Assembly: GCA_016946835.1 (NCBI GenBank) | Contig: JACVTC010000014.1 | Coordinates: forward strand, 216,001-280,000 | Direction of reading: 5' to 3' | Length of the DNA: 64,000 nt | Source: Neocallimastix lanati (nom. inval.) | Taxonomy: Eukaryota; Neocallimastigomycota; Neocallimastigomycetes; Neocallimastigales; Neocallimastigaceae | Notes under the pieces: model-generated | Database searches by the model: none | The model's input: only the letters and a program-made list of their open reading frames with translations | Told to the model about the DNA's origin: nothing | Program-made: the position numbers and the translations under genes | In this document: positions 12,019 through 26,382 of the stretch, in pieces | How the letters are laid out: the number at the start of each line of letters is the position of its first letter | Numbering within the stretch: the stretch's first letter is position 1

Positions 12019-13310
12019 ATTAAAAAAAAATTAAAAAGAATAATTAAATTATACTATGATTTAAAAAAAAAAAAAATTATGATTAAATTTTTACCTTTTC
12101 TAATTGATATTAATAGATAATTCCAAGAAATATCATATCTAAGATTTTATAAAACAACGTCCATTTATCATATATCAAATAATCAGTAATTAAAATTTGA
12201 TAGTAATTTAAAATTTTTTAATTTTTTTAATTTTATATTTTATTTTTTTAAATGTTATAATTTTAAAATTAAAAATAAATTTCGAAGTACTTCTTGATAT
12301 AAAAAATATTAATAATAAAATAAATATATAATATATTTCTATATTTTTTATATTACTTTTATATGAATATGATTAAAAAATAATTATAAATCAATATTAA
12401 ATGAAAATATATACCTTTAATATTTTTATATTGTGATAAGAATTTTGAAATGCGCTTTATAATAATATAAATGGAATAAATTTTATTGATAATTATCAAT
12501 GCTTTTTATTTTCATTTATATAAAATATTTTTATCCAGATATATTAGTTATAGTAATAATTTTACTGTAAAAGAGTTTTCATTATTTATTTATTATTATT
12601 ATTAATTATAAATCTTAATATAATTGTTATAAAAAAGTAATAATTTTATAATAAAAACAATAATAATAAATTAAAATTTATAATAATAAAAAAATAATAA
12701 CTCTTGGTTTAAAAAGTTCTATACAGTCCAAAATTTAATATTGATTTAAAATTTAATATATAATTAATGACAATACAATAGTATTATAAAATGATTAAAA
12801 ATAAATTTTATATATTTATATTAATATATAATATTATAAAGTTCTAAACAATCCAAAATTTTATATTGATTTAAAATTTGATATATAACTAATAATAACA
12901 CAATGGTATTGAAGTAGTAGTTATATATTCCATAAGCATTACTATAAAATATAAAACACTTATAATTACTATTACAATTATTATAATTATTATTTTAAAT
13001 TAATAAACTGATAAAATTAATTATTATATAAAAATATTTTTTAATTTTTATTTTTTATTTAAAATAAATCATCTTATTACAGAAAATTTTTAATTCTTAT
13101 TACATCATTATATATTATATAATATATAATATAATTTTAGTAGTAAATAAATAAATAAATTTATATATATTTAATATTTTATTCGATATATATATTTTTT
13201 TAAAAATATTAAATATATTTTATTAAATAGTATAATGAAATTTGACAATTAAATTCTAAAAAATTAATTTTCTATTTTGTATATATATTATATATATATA
13301 ATTATTTGAT

Positions 13311-13362
<52 letters not shown>

Positions 13363-13546
13363 AAATTATTTTTAATTATTATTTTTTTTTTTTTTTTTAT
13401 TATTATTATAAATTATATAATTTATAAAATTGTATTATTAAATATAAATATAATTTAATAAATATAAATTCTATATATTATAATTTTTTATAAATATATT
13501 TCATTGGTTTATTCAAATTATAGTATATATATTTCTATTAGGCATC
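11042..13546. other. A/T-rich intergenic DNA
   Basis: No coding signal. It holds A-runs at 11839-11873 and 13316-13360, an (AT)n run at about 11981-12015, and two similar blocks at about 12717-12800 and 12838-12930 (both begin AAAGTTCTA and continue AATTTAATATTGATTTAAAATTT-like), which look like a degenerate direct duplication. Confidence 0.55.
13316..13360. repeat. poly(A) run of 45
   Basis: An uninterrupted A homopolymer downstream of the F-box/LRR gene's stop codon, in intergenic DNA. Confidence 0.9.
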
Positions 13547-13892
13547 CTACTGATTCCATTTTAAGAACATATCATCGAAATCTTCTGTTGAATAATTTTT
13601 GTTCAAGTAATTAATAAATCCTCTCGAAAAAGTGTTTTTTTCTTGATGGAAGCATAATGTATTTAAATTTGGATGAAGTGATATAAAGTTTTTAACTGTT
13701 TTTTCCCTTATTTTGAGACATCCCTTAATATTTAACTTTTTAAATTTTTAAAATACAAATAATTTTTATAATTAAATTTTTATTATTAATATAAAACAAT
13801 TTTAATTTAGTATATTTAGTATATTATATAATATTACAATATTAAGCAATTTTATATACATATATTTATTTCATTTATAATTGATCGAAAAA

Positions 13893-13925
<33 letters not shown>

Positions 13926-14258
13926 ATATATATATATATATATTACCTTTTCTATATATGGACAATATTTATTTAAGCATTCTATGGATTTATTTGTTAA
14001 AGTTTCAGAATTAGCTATTGATAAGTATTTCATTTGAGATTGATGTTTAATAAATGCTTCAAAACCTTCATCGGTTATCCTTGGACAATCATCAATAGAA
14101 ATGGCTTCCAAAGCTTCGCAATGATTAGATATAATTCTTAATCCTTCATCAGTAATATCCATACAATCACTTAGATTAATACGTTTAATACGTTTATTCT
14201 TTGGATAATGGCTATGTGAATGGCTATAGATAATATCTCTAGAGTGAGAGTGCGATTG

Positions 14259-14293
<35 letters not shown>

Positions 14294-16501
14294 GAAAAAG
14301 AAGTTCATCACTAATTTTCGAAGAAAGATTTTCGTTCATGAAAGAAGAATCCTTTTCCATTCTAAACAAATTCTCAAGTCCTTGATCCGAAATATTTAGA
14401 AGTCCGGTGAAGTTGAGATATTCTAATTTTGAACAATGGCGATTAACTAAAGTTAATGAAGAATCAGAAAAACTAGTTGTTAACATTAAACCTAATTCTT
14501 CTATGTTTTTAAGGTACGGTATTATGTAATCAAAGTCATTCTCTTCACATTCCGCTTGAATTAAATCTAAATTTTTCAGAGATGGTTCCAAATTTTTAAA
14601 TATTTTTCTAATATTAGCTTTTGAAGTAAATTTAAAGAAGGACAGGATAAGTGAACAAATTTTATGACAATGTTCTGTTATGCGTAAAAGACCTCTTTCA
14701 TTGATATTTGAAGTTGAAAATGGAATAAGAAGTAATTGATGAACATTGGTACAAACAGATGATATAACTTCTGCAGTTAAATTACTGAAGTTTACACCAA
14801 ATAAAGCAATATCTATTTTTTTTATATAATAAAAATGCGTAATAATAAAGATATATAAAGTTATAAGCAGAGTTATATAAATATATTAATTCATAAATAA
14901 AATATATTATATTAATATTATATTATTTCTTATATATATATATACATATATAAATTAAAAAAAAAAAACTTACACTTAAGATTTGGACAATTTCGAAGAA
15001 TCATAATGAAAGCCAATTCACCTTTTCGATCATACCATTCTTTTGAATCTGGAACCTTTCCATCATGAGAAACTCTTAAAACAATAGAACGAGTAGGAGA
15101 AATTTTTTCGCTTTTACAAAGTACTTCTAATGAAGCAGCAATTTTTAATAAAAGATAAGAATTAATAATATTAGTATAATTGAAAGAAAGTGTATGATAG
15201 AGTTCTTTTTGTGCTATATGACACCAATGACGACAAACTCTAATACAACTATAAACATCATTATAAGCATTTGAATTAGAAAGGTTGGATGATTTAGATT
15301 CTTCTTCATGATTAGATTCAATTTCAATATTATCATAACTATAATCTTCATAGTTATTTGTTGTAGAATTACCATTATTTGAATATATATTTTGTTCTTG
15401 ATAATCTGTTTGTTTTGAGAATGAAGAAGATGAAGAAGAAGCTTGTGTTACTAAACTAGATGAAGCTTCATCCGATTGTTTACCTTTTGAGCATTTATTT
15501 TGATGTTTTTGTTTTTTCAAATTTTTATCCTTTGGAATAATACGAACATAATTAAAAATTTTAGTTAAAATTTCTGGAGGAAAATTTTGTATTTTTGAAT
15601 GTGATTTTTCATTAAAATCATTTGAAATCTTGGTAGTCGATTCTTCAGAATTCATATTCATTTTAATATCAGAATTACTATTTGAATATGCATTGCTATA
15701 TAATTTATTATTATCTATGAATGAATCATGCTCAGAAAATGATGAATTAATATTAAAGAAACTATGGAATGAATCATATGAAGAAAAATTAGATTGTATT
15801 TTATTAATATCCAAATTCACGAAAGAATTATTTGCAGTTCCTGATGAATTATTATCAATTTTATCAATTGAATCGATAGAAGTGGAAGAAAAGGTAGATG
15901 GAATCTTATGAATAGGTATTGGATTTAATTTTTCATCCTTTAAATTTTTATTTTCCTGTTGAGGATGGATTTCATCATAACCTTCATTATTGATACTTAT
16001 TTCCACTTTTCCTTTTTCCTTTTTTGATAATAATTTTTCATTTTTAATTAACTTTATTGTTTTATCTTCTTTCATAGAATTAACCATAGTATTAATAATT
16101 GTAGTTTCTGGAACAGAATAAACTGTAATATTTTGGGGCAATGGTGGTTTATTTTCTTCATCATTTTTTACATGTTTCAATATTTTTGTACTTATATATA
16201 AGTTATCCTTCTCAAATAAATCTTTATTGTATTTCTCAATCTTCAAAAAGGAATGACTTAAAACTTCTAATAAACTACGAATAGAAGCCACAGATTCAGG
16301 ATTTAAGATACTATCTGACATATTATGATCATCAATTTCATCTAAGTGATTACGGGCATGTCTATTTTCATCAGAAATATTTGTGAAATTATCATAATAT
16401 GGATCATCTGACATAATTAATAAATTTCTACAGGCACTCATAATATATATTAATTGACGTTTATATGACTGGAATCTTTTCTGATAATATTCAATATTCA
16501 T
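13547..16501 (-). CDS. F-box / leucine-rich-repeat protein, three exons
   Basis: Exons on the minus strand are 16501-14974, 14812-13947 and 13735-13547, giving 2,583 nt = 860 residues plus TAG. Intron 1 (GTAAGT..TAG, 161 bp) and intron 2 (GTAATA..AAG, 211 bp) join in phase and restore leucine-rich-repeat text across both joins (CPNLK to YIALFG; CPYIEK to LNIKGC). An F-box is recognisable but split: NFPPEILTKIFNYV at about 306-319 and SCIRVCRHWCHIAQKELYHT at 418-437, with a ~95-residue Ser/Asn-rich insert between. The C-terminal half has cysteine-containing LRRs of the AMN1/Fbxl type (LSDCMDITDEGLRIISNHC; IDDCPRITDEGFEAFI), interrupted by a poly-Asn run. Such proteins are substrate adaptors of SCF ubiquitin ligases, with the F-box binding Skp1. 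Residues 1-300 are Ser/Asn/Lys-rich and probably disordered. The substrate is unknown. Confidence 0.9.
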
Positions 16502-16836
<335 letters not shown>

Positions 16837-18010
16837 TTAATAAAATATGTTAATATTTAAATCAACTGTATTACAAAATTCAATCATTTGAAAATTTATA
16901 TGTATATTTTTATATAATTAAATATTCATAAAAATATAGACATATATGGTAATATATTTTTTTTAACTAGTATTTATTAAAGATAATAAATTTTATATAT
17001 ATTATGAGCAACTTACATTCATCATACTCAAATGAAAATCTAGATTGCATTCCAATAAGGCATAAATTTAATGTCCAACTTATTGATTTATTCATTAATT
17101 TTTCACTTTGATATTTACAATGAATTCCGAAATTTTCATTTTGAATAGCTTCATTTCTTGCTTCCTGTTGGGCGTGATGATTTTCTACTTCTTGAGCAAT
17201 ATCAATTTCATCAATTAAATCATTTTCATCATTTCTATCATTACCTTCATGATCTCCATTATTATTATTTCCATCTCTATTATTACGACGACGAAGATGA
17301 TCTTCTTCATTATTATCCTCTACTTCAACAAATACAATATTAGAACGACGACTAGCTTGATCCAATGAAGAAGAAGCTTCATTTATTGAATTATCATTAT
17401 TAATATTAATATTATTATCATTTATTGTATTATTACCATTATTTTGATCAATACTATCATTTTCATTTTCATTATTATTATTAATAATGTTATCACTGTC
17501 GTAATTAAATAATAAGGTTCTACGTCCCCCTTGTCGTATTTCTTCTTCTTCACTATCAATCTCATCCTCTTGATTTATTTGATGATAATTACGAAAAAGT
17601 GTTCGACGACTTTGATTTTCATCTTCACTATCACTTTCATTTGACAATAAAGTATAATTATGATAGCTACCCTGAAAACCATTATTATTATTAATATTAT
17701 TACCATTATTACCATTGGTTTGATTTTGAGTAGAAATTGAAAAAGTGTCTCTAAATGAATTTTCTATTGATTCATGATGATCATTAACGATACGATCCAA
17801 TTCTTCATCGCTCTGTAAATATAATGGGGGTAATTGTAATGGTGGCGGATCAATTGAAGTACGACCATTTAATAGTATACCCATTCTTGGAACCATATTC
17901 TCTTCTTCTTCAGGAGTTATAGGATGATGAACAATACCATTATTATTCAATCTTGATTCTACAAAAGTAATATGTCTCTCTTGATTATCCTGAGTATATT
18001 CATTCTCCAT
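16837..18010 (-). CDS. acidic Asn-rich protein, function unknown
   Basis: The main exon is 18010-17017, starting ATG at 18010 (MENEYTQDNQER). It ends in phase 1 at a good donor, TGAAT|GTAAGT. A plausible last exon is 16865-16837 (acceptor TACAG at 16866-16870), adding nine codons and TAA, for about 340 residues in all. If the intron is not spliced, the frame instead runs on to 16967 (347 residues), through A/T-rich DNA. The product is strongly acidic and disordered: EEEE, DSEDE, DSEEEEI clusters and several Asn runs, plus a Pro/Leu patch (DPPPLQLPPLYL) near residue 55. Only the last ~50 residues (IHCKYQSEKLMNKSISW onward) look like a folded segment. No domain is recognised. It is upstream of the F-box gene in the same orientation. 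Confidence 0.75.
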
Positions 18011-18080
18011 TTTTTTTTTTTTTTTTATTATTATTAAGAAGAAAAGTATAATATATTATTAGATATTGGATGCAATTTAA

Positions 18081-18111
<31 letters not shown>

Positions 18112-19602
18112 CCGTTTTATATATATATATATAATATTTATTTAAAATGAACTATATTAAATTATATATATGTATATATAATTTAGATATGAAAAGGGGA
18201 AAGAAGTGTTCAATATAGAATTTACAATATGTGATAGTATTTCCTCAGATTAAATATAATTTTTATATTACATTGTACATAATTTGTAAAAGTGATATTA
18301 TTTTTTTTTATCAATATATTTTATATTATAAATTAGAGAGTTTAAAAATTTTATTGATTTAGTTTTTATATTTACTATTTAAAATAATAATAATAATAAT
18401 TAATAACTATATAACTTGAATTTAACTATTATTAAAACTATTATTTCAATTTCATTATATATATATATATATATATATATTTATTCCTTTTTTAGTTTGA
18501 TTTATTAAAAAAATATTTTACAATCATAAATACATTTATAAAAAAAAAAAAAAAAAATGAATGACTATTTTCAAAAATAATTATAAAATAATGATTGTAT
18601 ATTGAATTAAATTTAGAATATTTTTTTATTTATTTTAAGCATAATATAAATAATGCATAAAGTTAAATAATAAACTTTTATAATTTTACATGCATAATAT
18701 TTTTTAAATTAATAAAAATTTATGATAAATCCATGCATTTTTTAATTAAAAAAAAAGAAAAAAGAAAAAAAAAAAAAATAATTTAAAATAAAACATATAA
18801 ATAAAATTAAGAATAAAAAATAAAAATAAAAATAAAAATTAAAAATAAAAATATATATAATAATAATAATAATAAATAAATAAATAAGATAAAATAAATA
18901 AAATAATATATATAATAAAAAAAAAAAAAAAAAAAAAAAAGACTTTTAAAATATCTTCTAATAAATATTATGTAATATTATAATTATAAAAAATTGAAAA
19001 TAAAATATTTTCTGTTTTTTTTTTGTTTTTTTTTTTTTATAAAAAAATTATATTATGTATATAAATAACAAATATACTAGATAAAATAGAGTCATTATCA
19101 TTACTGTTCATATTATTAATAATTAATATTTATTGATTTAAACATAAACTTTTATGATTTAATTAGATTTCATTTTCTCTTTTTTCTTTTTTCCTTTTTC
19201 TTTTTTCTTTTTTTTTTACTAAACCATTACTGAATATTATAAATCATTAATAATAATTTTTAATTATTATTTTTATAAAATATAAAAAGTATATTTTACA
19301 AAGATAAAAAAAAAATTAATCAATCTATATCAAAATAAAAATAATAAAGTTTATCACTAATTTAATATAATATTTTTAACATTTTCCGCTAACCTTAATT
19401 AGTTTATTTATTATTAGAATTTGTAGCACATGTTTGTTTAACTATTTTATTTTATATAGTAGTAATATTAATTATATTAATAATGACATGAATGAAAATA
19501 AAAGTAATAATATATTTTTTTAAATAATATATATATATATTATTCTTTCAAATAGGAAATTTTAAAAAGTAATAAATAAAATAAAAAAAAATAAAAATAA
19601 AA

Positions 19603-19659
<57 letters not shown>

Positions 19660-20541
19660 AATAAATATATATATATATAAATAAATAAATTTTTTAGTTT
19701 ATAGTAAAGACTTTAGATTTTAATTTACTATGGCCTGAATTTTATATTTATAATAAAATTATCACTTTTAAACTCTATTATCTATATTTTATATAAAATT
19801 AATTATATTTTAAAAACATAAAAATTAGATTTTATGCATGTATATAATAATTAAAACATGAGATAATTTATATAATTTTACTAATTTTAAAAATTAGTGA
19901 TATAACCATATATAAGCACTAATTTTTTTAAACCATATTTAAACTTTCAAATAAAAAAAGTTTTTTACGAATTAGATATAATAAAAGAAAATTAAATATA
20001 TAATTATTCTTATTATATTAAATCATTTTATATAATTTTAAATTTTATTACATAAACAATTTTTAAATCATTTAAATAATGATAATTTAAAAATATTTTT
20101 TTAAAAATGATTTATTTATTTCTTCTTTTATTTATATATATATATATATAATTTTTACTTTATAATATAAATATAAAATTAATATTTTATTTTAATGATG
20201 AATTAAATAGATTCTAATAATAAAAGTTATTTATGAATTAGATATAAAAAAAGAAAATATATACATAATTATTTTTATTATATTAAATCATTAAATTATT
20301 TTAAATATTATTAATTTATTACATAAATGTTTATAACAATTTAAATTGTTTAAATAATACTAATTTAAAAATGTTTTTTTTTTTTTTCAAAATAATTTAT
20401 TTATTTTCTTTTATATATATATATTTATATATAATTTTACTTTATAATATAAAATTAATGTTTTATTTTAGTGATGAATTAAATAAAGTGCTATTTTATA
20501 TATATATATATATATTATTTAGAAAATCTACAATCATATCA

Positions 20542-20579
<38 letters not shown>

Positions 20580-21810
20580 AAAATAAAAAAATAAACATTT
20601 GCACTTTTATATATAAAACTCATAAACGATTATTTTTTATGACCATAATATTATAATATTCAATACTTTAGATAACTTTAAAACTTAATTATAATAATTA
20701 TTGAGTCTATCATTGATAAAATAATAGAACGATATTACATATATTATAAATATATGTCTTTTTATTATCTTCATAATATTTTAGTAATTTCAGGGACTAA
20801 AATATATATTTACTAATTTATTTATTTATTTATTTACTAATATATTTATTTATTTATTTATTATTCATTTATTCGTTTATTTATTTATTTATTTATTTAA
20901 GATTAGAATAAATTTTGTTGGTCAGATGAAAAAAGTTTTTTTTTTTTAAATTAATTTTTAATAAAGATTATGAGGATGATGATGATGATGATGATGATAA
21001 TAATAATAATAATAATAATAATAAAGATATCAAAACTTGCATTATAATCATTTTTTTATTTATTTAAAAAAAAAAAAGAAAAGAAAAAAACATAGAGAAA
21101 ACTAATTAAATTAATTTCTATTTAAATTACATAATAAGATTCAAATTTCCATTAATTTATTCGATAAAAATGAACTATTATTATTTTGTGTTTAATTAAC
21201 CAGAATAACTAGTAATTAATATTCCTTTAAGTCCTATCTATTTTGTTATAAAGTGTCTTCTTTTACTCTATCTCATAAAAATTGCTCAATATAATTAATT
21301 ACTATATATACACATAAAATATACAATAAAGTTCATATTAAATATAATAAAAGTTTTATAATTATACTAAAAATCAATTATAATAATAAATTAAATACAA
21401 CTTAATATATCCCCCTTTACAAGATAATTAATAATTAATGGAGTAAATAACAATTTCATAGATTTATTATAAAGTAAAGAAATTGTATAAAAAAACCAAT
21501 AAATGTACGTGTACCTAATAATGTATTATATATGAGATGAGAAATCCAGTTAAAATAATAAGGTTAAATATCGAGTTTTGAGCTGTCTAAAAAAAATATA
21601 TATATATTAATAACCTAGAAAACTTCGTTATGAGTTTCAAGGACGAAATGGCCTCTAACTCTTCTCATTCATTGAAGATAATTTCAAGTAGATGAAAATT
21701 ATTATTCAACTATGTATCATAATTTCTTCTATGACTTATTGTTTCAACGTCAGCGCTCTTAACAAAGGAAGTTCTAATGGTATACAAATTAATTATAGTA
21801 TAAAAATCTT
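18011..21810. other. A/T-rich intergenic DNA
   Basis: No gene is supported. The stretch contains (AT)n, (AAT)n near 19605-19650, (ATTT)n near 20816-20900, a (GAT)n run near 20973-20998 and A-runs near 18919-18940 and 20546-20574. Two related blocks at about 19965-20110 and 20216-20375 share an ATTAGATATAATAAAAGAAAA-like text and the following ~120 bases, which is a degenerate tandem duplication. Confidence 0.55.
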
Positions 21811-21816
21811 TAATTA

Positions 21817-21961
21817 TTTTTTTTTTTATTTTTAGACTAGGAAGAGAATATTCTTTCAATGCTTTATTTATTAATTTTTGAATAGTATTAATATACTGTA
21901 TATATTTAAATGTAAAAATTCATTATAAATTTATTAAAATAAAAAAGAATATATAAAAATG

Positions 21962-22015
<54 letters not shown>

Positions 22016-22860
22016 AAAAAATAAAATTTAAAAAAAAAAAATAAAGTTAATGTAACACAATGAAAATAAAATGAAAATTTTAAAATTTAAAAATTATTAT
22101 GGTATTAAGATATGAATAAAGAACATTTCAACAAAAAATTATTTAATAAAATAAAGCAAAGATGTAACAACTGTAATATAAATAGTATGGAGACCACTAA
22201 ATTCTCCCTTGAACCAAGAAAAATATTATCAGAAGATTCAATTTCCATAAATTCGTTATGTAAAGAACTATAATTACTATTTGCATGAGATTGTACTTGG
22301 AGGCCTAGTAATAGAAGTGGTTCTTCTTCATCATATCAGTTCGACGTTAACCCTTTTGGTTGTGAAAGTTTTTTAACTATACCAATCAAAGAGTATCTCA
22401 AGAGAGCTACTAACTACCGGTATAGAGTTGGTAATAAGAGAATAAAATTGAATTCCTTATTTTACTTCCAAACAAAATAATAAGGTCATTGATGAAATCT
22501 AATCATTTCAATCTAGCATTTGAAAAGGTAGAAATTTCAAATATTCAACTGACTTATCACCTTTATCACAACATAGACAACATTTGTGACCATTTTCTGT
22601 AATTCTACCACTTCTAAAGGAAATAGTGGCATTGTATTTATATCCACATCTTAAAAGTAATATCCAATTTAATCCTAAACTAAGCTTAGTGTATTTACAG
22701 CTAAGATTGAATAAAGTTCTTGTGTGAATGAATTTTGATTTATTGTAGTTTGTTACTTCTTTTAATACTTTGTTTTGCAACAATATCAAACCAATATACT
22801 TACAATAATATCACTAAACTTTTCGATATTTTTTTTTCTAGATTTTTCTATATAATGCTT
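21817..22860 (-). mobile_element. LINE-type retrotransposon fragment (B)
   Basis: A 3' portion of the same element family. The plus strand opens with a T-run (21817-21833) and then AGACTAGGAAGAGAAT, the complement of the element's 3' terminus (..CTTCCTAGTCT plus A tail). Coding remnants on the minus strand are the zinc-knuckle-like C-terminal module at 22508-22700 (LLLRCGYKYNATISF, then HKCCLCC) and a downstream block at 22160-22440 that is collinear with 23260-23520 of copy C (the shared plus-strand text includes AAAGTATCTCAAGAAAGCTACTAA-like sequence with few changes). The RT core is missing, so the copy is 5'-truncated. No intact frame remains. Confidence 0.75.
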
Positions 22861-22895
22861 TTATGAGATGAGCCCAGACACCATAGCATATCAGT

Positions 22896-25340
22896 TTTTT
22901 ATTTTTTTTTTTTTTTTTAGACTAGGAAGAGAATACACTTCCAGTACTTTGTTAAATAGATAATTGTATTTTTATGTATTACATTTTTTTAAAAAAAATA
23001 TTTTATATAATTTAAAGATAAAAATAAAATGTATATTAAAGATTAAGTAAAATAAATAAGTAAAATAAAAAAATAATAAAAATTAATAAAAAAAAAAAAA
23101 AAAATTCAAGTCTTAATTAATCATTGAAAATTTAATATAATAAAGAATAAATGTAAGTTCAAAAGTTAAAAAAATTTCTATGTGATATATATTATATATA
23201 GTAACATGATCACCATTTAAATCAAAAATATTCAAACAAAGAAGTATCATCTTTAAAAAATAGAAAGTGTAGTATCCACTAAGCTCTCCCCTGAAAATAC
23301 AGAAAGATTCTCATTAAGAGAATTACTCTCTATAGATTCTGTGAGAAGAACTCAACTATTTGTATTTATGTCTGAAATGTATATAATAGAACTACTAATA
23401 ATATTGTTCTTAATCCATATTGGTACGACGTCAGCATACCTAACACTGAAGGATTATTTCTTATTAAATCAATCAAAAAGTATCTCAAGAAAGCTACTAA
23501 TGATTGGTATTGTTTTAGCAAGATAATGTGCAAGATCAAAAATATACGAAAAAGGAAACCCCTGTGAACCGCTTATAAATTGTTCACTTAAATGTCTCCC
23601 TTCCACAGTATCGAATTGTAACTCATCTAAAGCTGAAATTCCACCAAGAAGGAATATGTAAATATATTTATTAATAAAAATTTTCATATTCTAAGATATT
23701 AGAATATGTTGGTAATAAGGAAAAAGCCCTTCCTTTTTCACTGAATATTATAAAAAAAAGTCAATGATAAAATCTAAAGAATCGCATCTATATAATGAAA
23801 AAAGAAGAACATTCAAATATCCAATGAATGAAAGACTGTTCACCTTCTTCAAAGCATGGTCAGACTTACTGACAATTGTCTAAAACTTTACCACTTTTGA
23901 TAGCAATAATAATGTTGTACTTTAAATCAGATCTTAATCTTATAATCTGGTTAAATCCTAAATTAAATTTATGGATATTCAAGACTGAGCTTGAATAATT
24001 TTCTTGTTTCAATATATTTGTATTTGTCATAATTTGTACCTTTAATTCCTCAACGTTTACCATTATTTGAGCAATAAAATTCAATTATACCTAATAATTC
24101 TTAACATTTTTCATCTCTAATTTTTCTATAGAGAGAACATATTTTTTCATCCAAGAAAATTATGGTATCTTTGAAATATTTTCTATTAGATCCTTTATAA
24201 TTTATTTAGAATTTCTCCATTTAATAAAGCAGTTGATTTGAAATAGCACAAAATCCAGCTATAGGGAAAATATAGAGATAATGTGATAAAGTATAAGATT
24301 TATAATATTTCTTATAAAATTTCTTTTCATTATTTTTATCTGAGTCATTTTCTTTAATACCTGAGGAAGGGTCAATACACCATAATATAGTATTAATAGT
24401 ATTAATATGAAATCGAACTTCGTTTGTATTAGTCATGATTGAAAACCTAAAAGTATAAAGCTTTGATAATAATATATGATTGACTATTATATCTCTTAAA
24501 AGGTAAAAGGGAATCAGCCTATTGATTAAGAAACTGGAGAATGAGTATAAAGATTTCTGAACTTTAAACTCCATAAAGGCAAGATGAAATAATTAAGTGA
24601 GAATAAACCTCTGCAACCTGGTGTGTATGGATCCATTCTTTTCCAAAAATATTTGTAAATAGAAAGTGTTACTATACATGGATATCTAGCATCATTGGTA
24701 CCATTAACATTGTTTCCTGAAAACATAGGAATAATGGTTTAAAAATTGTGTTGAAGTACTCAATACTATTTCTTTTCAAAAAATTCCATCCATTAGTATT
24801 CTAACTAAGACAAAAAAGAAAGCTTTCCTGTGTTAGAATATGAAATTGGATTTTGAGAATTAAGATTATGAATATTGTGAGCACTGAGTTCATAATTTTC
24901 ATTTATAACATTTACTAAACTAGTTGAACTGAGATTTTGTTGAGTTTATATTATTAGATGTATTATTAGATATTAAATTTTTGTTTTAAATGTTGAAAAG
25001 AAATTTTATGATTCTATTTGATTCCATTTGATTCCATTTGGAACATCTTCAATATTAAATTTTAACTCCTTGGTATTGCTTTTTCAAATACTTTTTCAAA
25101 TCTTTCATGGTTGAAATTTGGAGTGTATACTTTTATTCTAAAGAAACAAGCAATGAATTTAGAAATTCTTTTCACTAACAAAATATTATCCTTAAATTTT
25201 TTTTTTACATCTTGAATAAATAAATTCCTTTATTTTAGCATTGGTCCAAGAGTGTATACCACGGATAAAAGTCAACCTCGTTTTGTCAATAGATGTTCCA
25301 TAACAGCGAGAACCCTCGTTGAAATATCTTTTACATAATG
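22896..25340 (-). mobile_element. LINE-type retrotransposon, longer decayed copy (C)
   Basis: The copy opens on the plus strand with a T-run (to 22918) and AGACTAGGAAGAGAAT, identical to copy B for 16 bases. On the minus strand, collinear remnants match copy D. FSSFLINRLIPFYLL (about 24470-24540) matches FRFLINKSIPLPLKK; FPIAGFCAISNQLLY (about 24221-24270) matches RIPSLCAILNYDALE; GFPFSYIFDLAHYLAKTIP (about 23520-23580) matches GLFPYFVGIAEFLTNVIP; and SVRYADVVPI (about 23420) matches KSVDVEMI. Further up, at 25050-25340, an open stretch reads IHSWTNAKIKEFIYSRC, resembling the SWTEESRTLDKK region, and may belong to a separate fragment. An A-run at about 25201-25206 marks a probable frame slip. 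The copy carries many frame breaks and is not functional. The upper limit is uncertain. Confidence 0.7.
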
Positions 25341-25416
25341 AACTATTAATTACAAATTGATAAAAAATAAAACTAATATAAACTTAAATACTAAAAACTA
25401 AGAAATATAAATATGA

Positions 25417-25466
<50 letters not shown>

Positions 25467-26347
25467 AAAATTAATTAAAATAATATGAAGTTTTTTCTTT
25501 TTGTAACAACTGATAAAAATTTAATTTTTTTTTTTTTTTATAGCCGTAATTATTGCGTGATAAATACTTAAGTAAAATAAACAACTAATTAATTTTGTTG
25601 TAATGAATAATCTCTTGTTTTTTTATTATCTTTTGAGTATTTGATATTCAATTTGATTAATAAAGCTTTGATTAATATAATAATATTCTGTAAAGTAACC
25701 ATATATGAACTAAAATGAAAAGGTAAATAAAATGTTAATAGTGAAAGACTATAAAAAGATTCCTATCAGTTAAACAATGTCTTAAACACAAGCTTTGGAG
25801 CGAATCAATCTCCTATATTTTCATTTTACGATAGCTACATGAATTTAAATAATACCATAGAAAAATACATATAAAATAATGCTAAAGTAAAATATATAAT
25901 GGATTTATTACAATAATAATATGTAGAAACTACATGATTGTATTAATTATAAAAATTCAATATTACTACATATCCAATTTTAAGCAATATAAAACGTCAG
26001 GTTTACTTTCTATACTCTTCCTACATTTCATATTTTCTCTCTTCGTACTCAAGAAAGGATAATCATCAATTATCATCAGAATTACAGAAAATTGTAATTA
26101 ATACACCTGATATAGGCTATTCCTTTTCAATCAACCCTCCATGGACCTGGAAAAACAAGCCATATCATTGGGGACTAAACAAAAAAAAAAAAAAAATCAA
26201 GTACAAACTTACCTATAATTATCTTATCACTAAGCTTATTCCATTAAGAAGGAATATGTAAATATGTTTCTTGATAAAATTTTTATATTCCAGAATATTA
26301 GAATTACTCTTTAAAGCATATCAGTATTAATTAAAAATCACTAGTCA

Positions 26348-26350
<3 letters not shown>
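25341..26350. other. A/T-rich DNA between LINE copies
   Basis: It contains a 46-base A-run (25419-25464). At 26225-26310 a block matches copy C near 23640-23715 (shared AAGAAGGAATATGTAAATAT), so part of it is another LINE remnant, split off by insertion of copy D. A separate coding-like patch at about 26080-26180 is listed under findings. Confidence 0.6.
25419..25464. repeat. poly(A) run of 46
   Basis: A pure A homopolymer in intergenic DNA beside LINE copy C. Its orientation (A on plus) is opposite to the minus-strand LINE tails, so it is not that copy's own tail. Confidence 0.85.
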
Positions 26351-26382
<32 letters not shown>

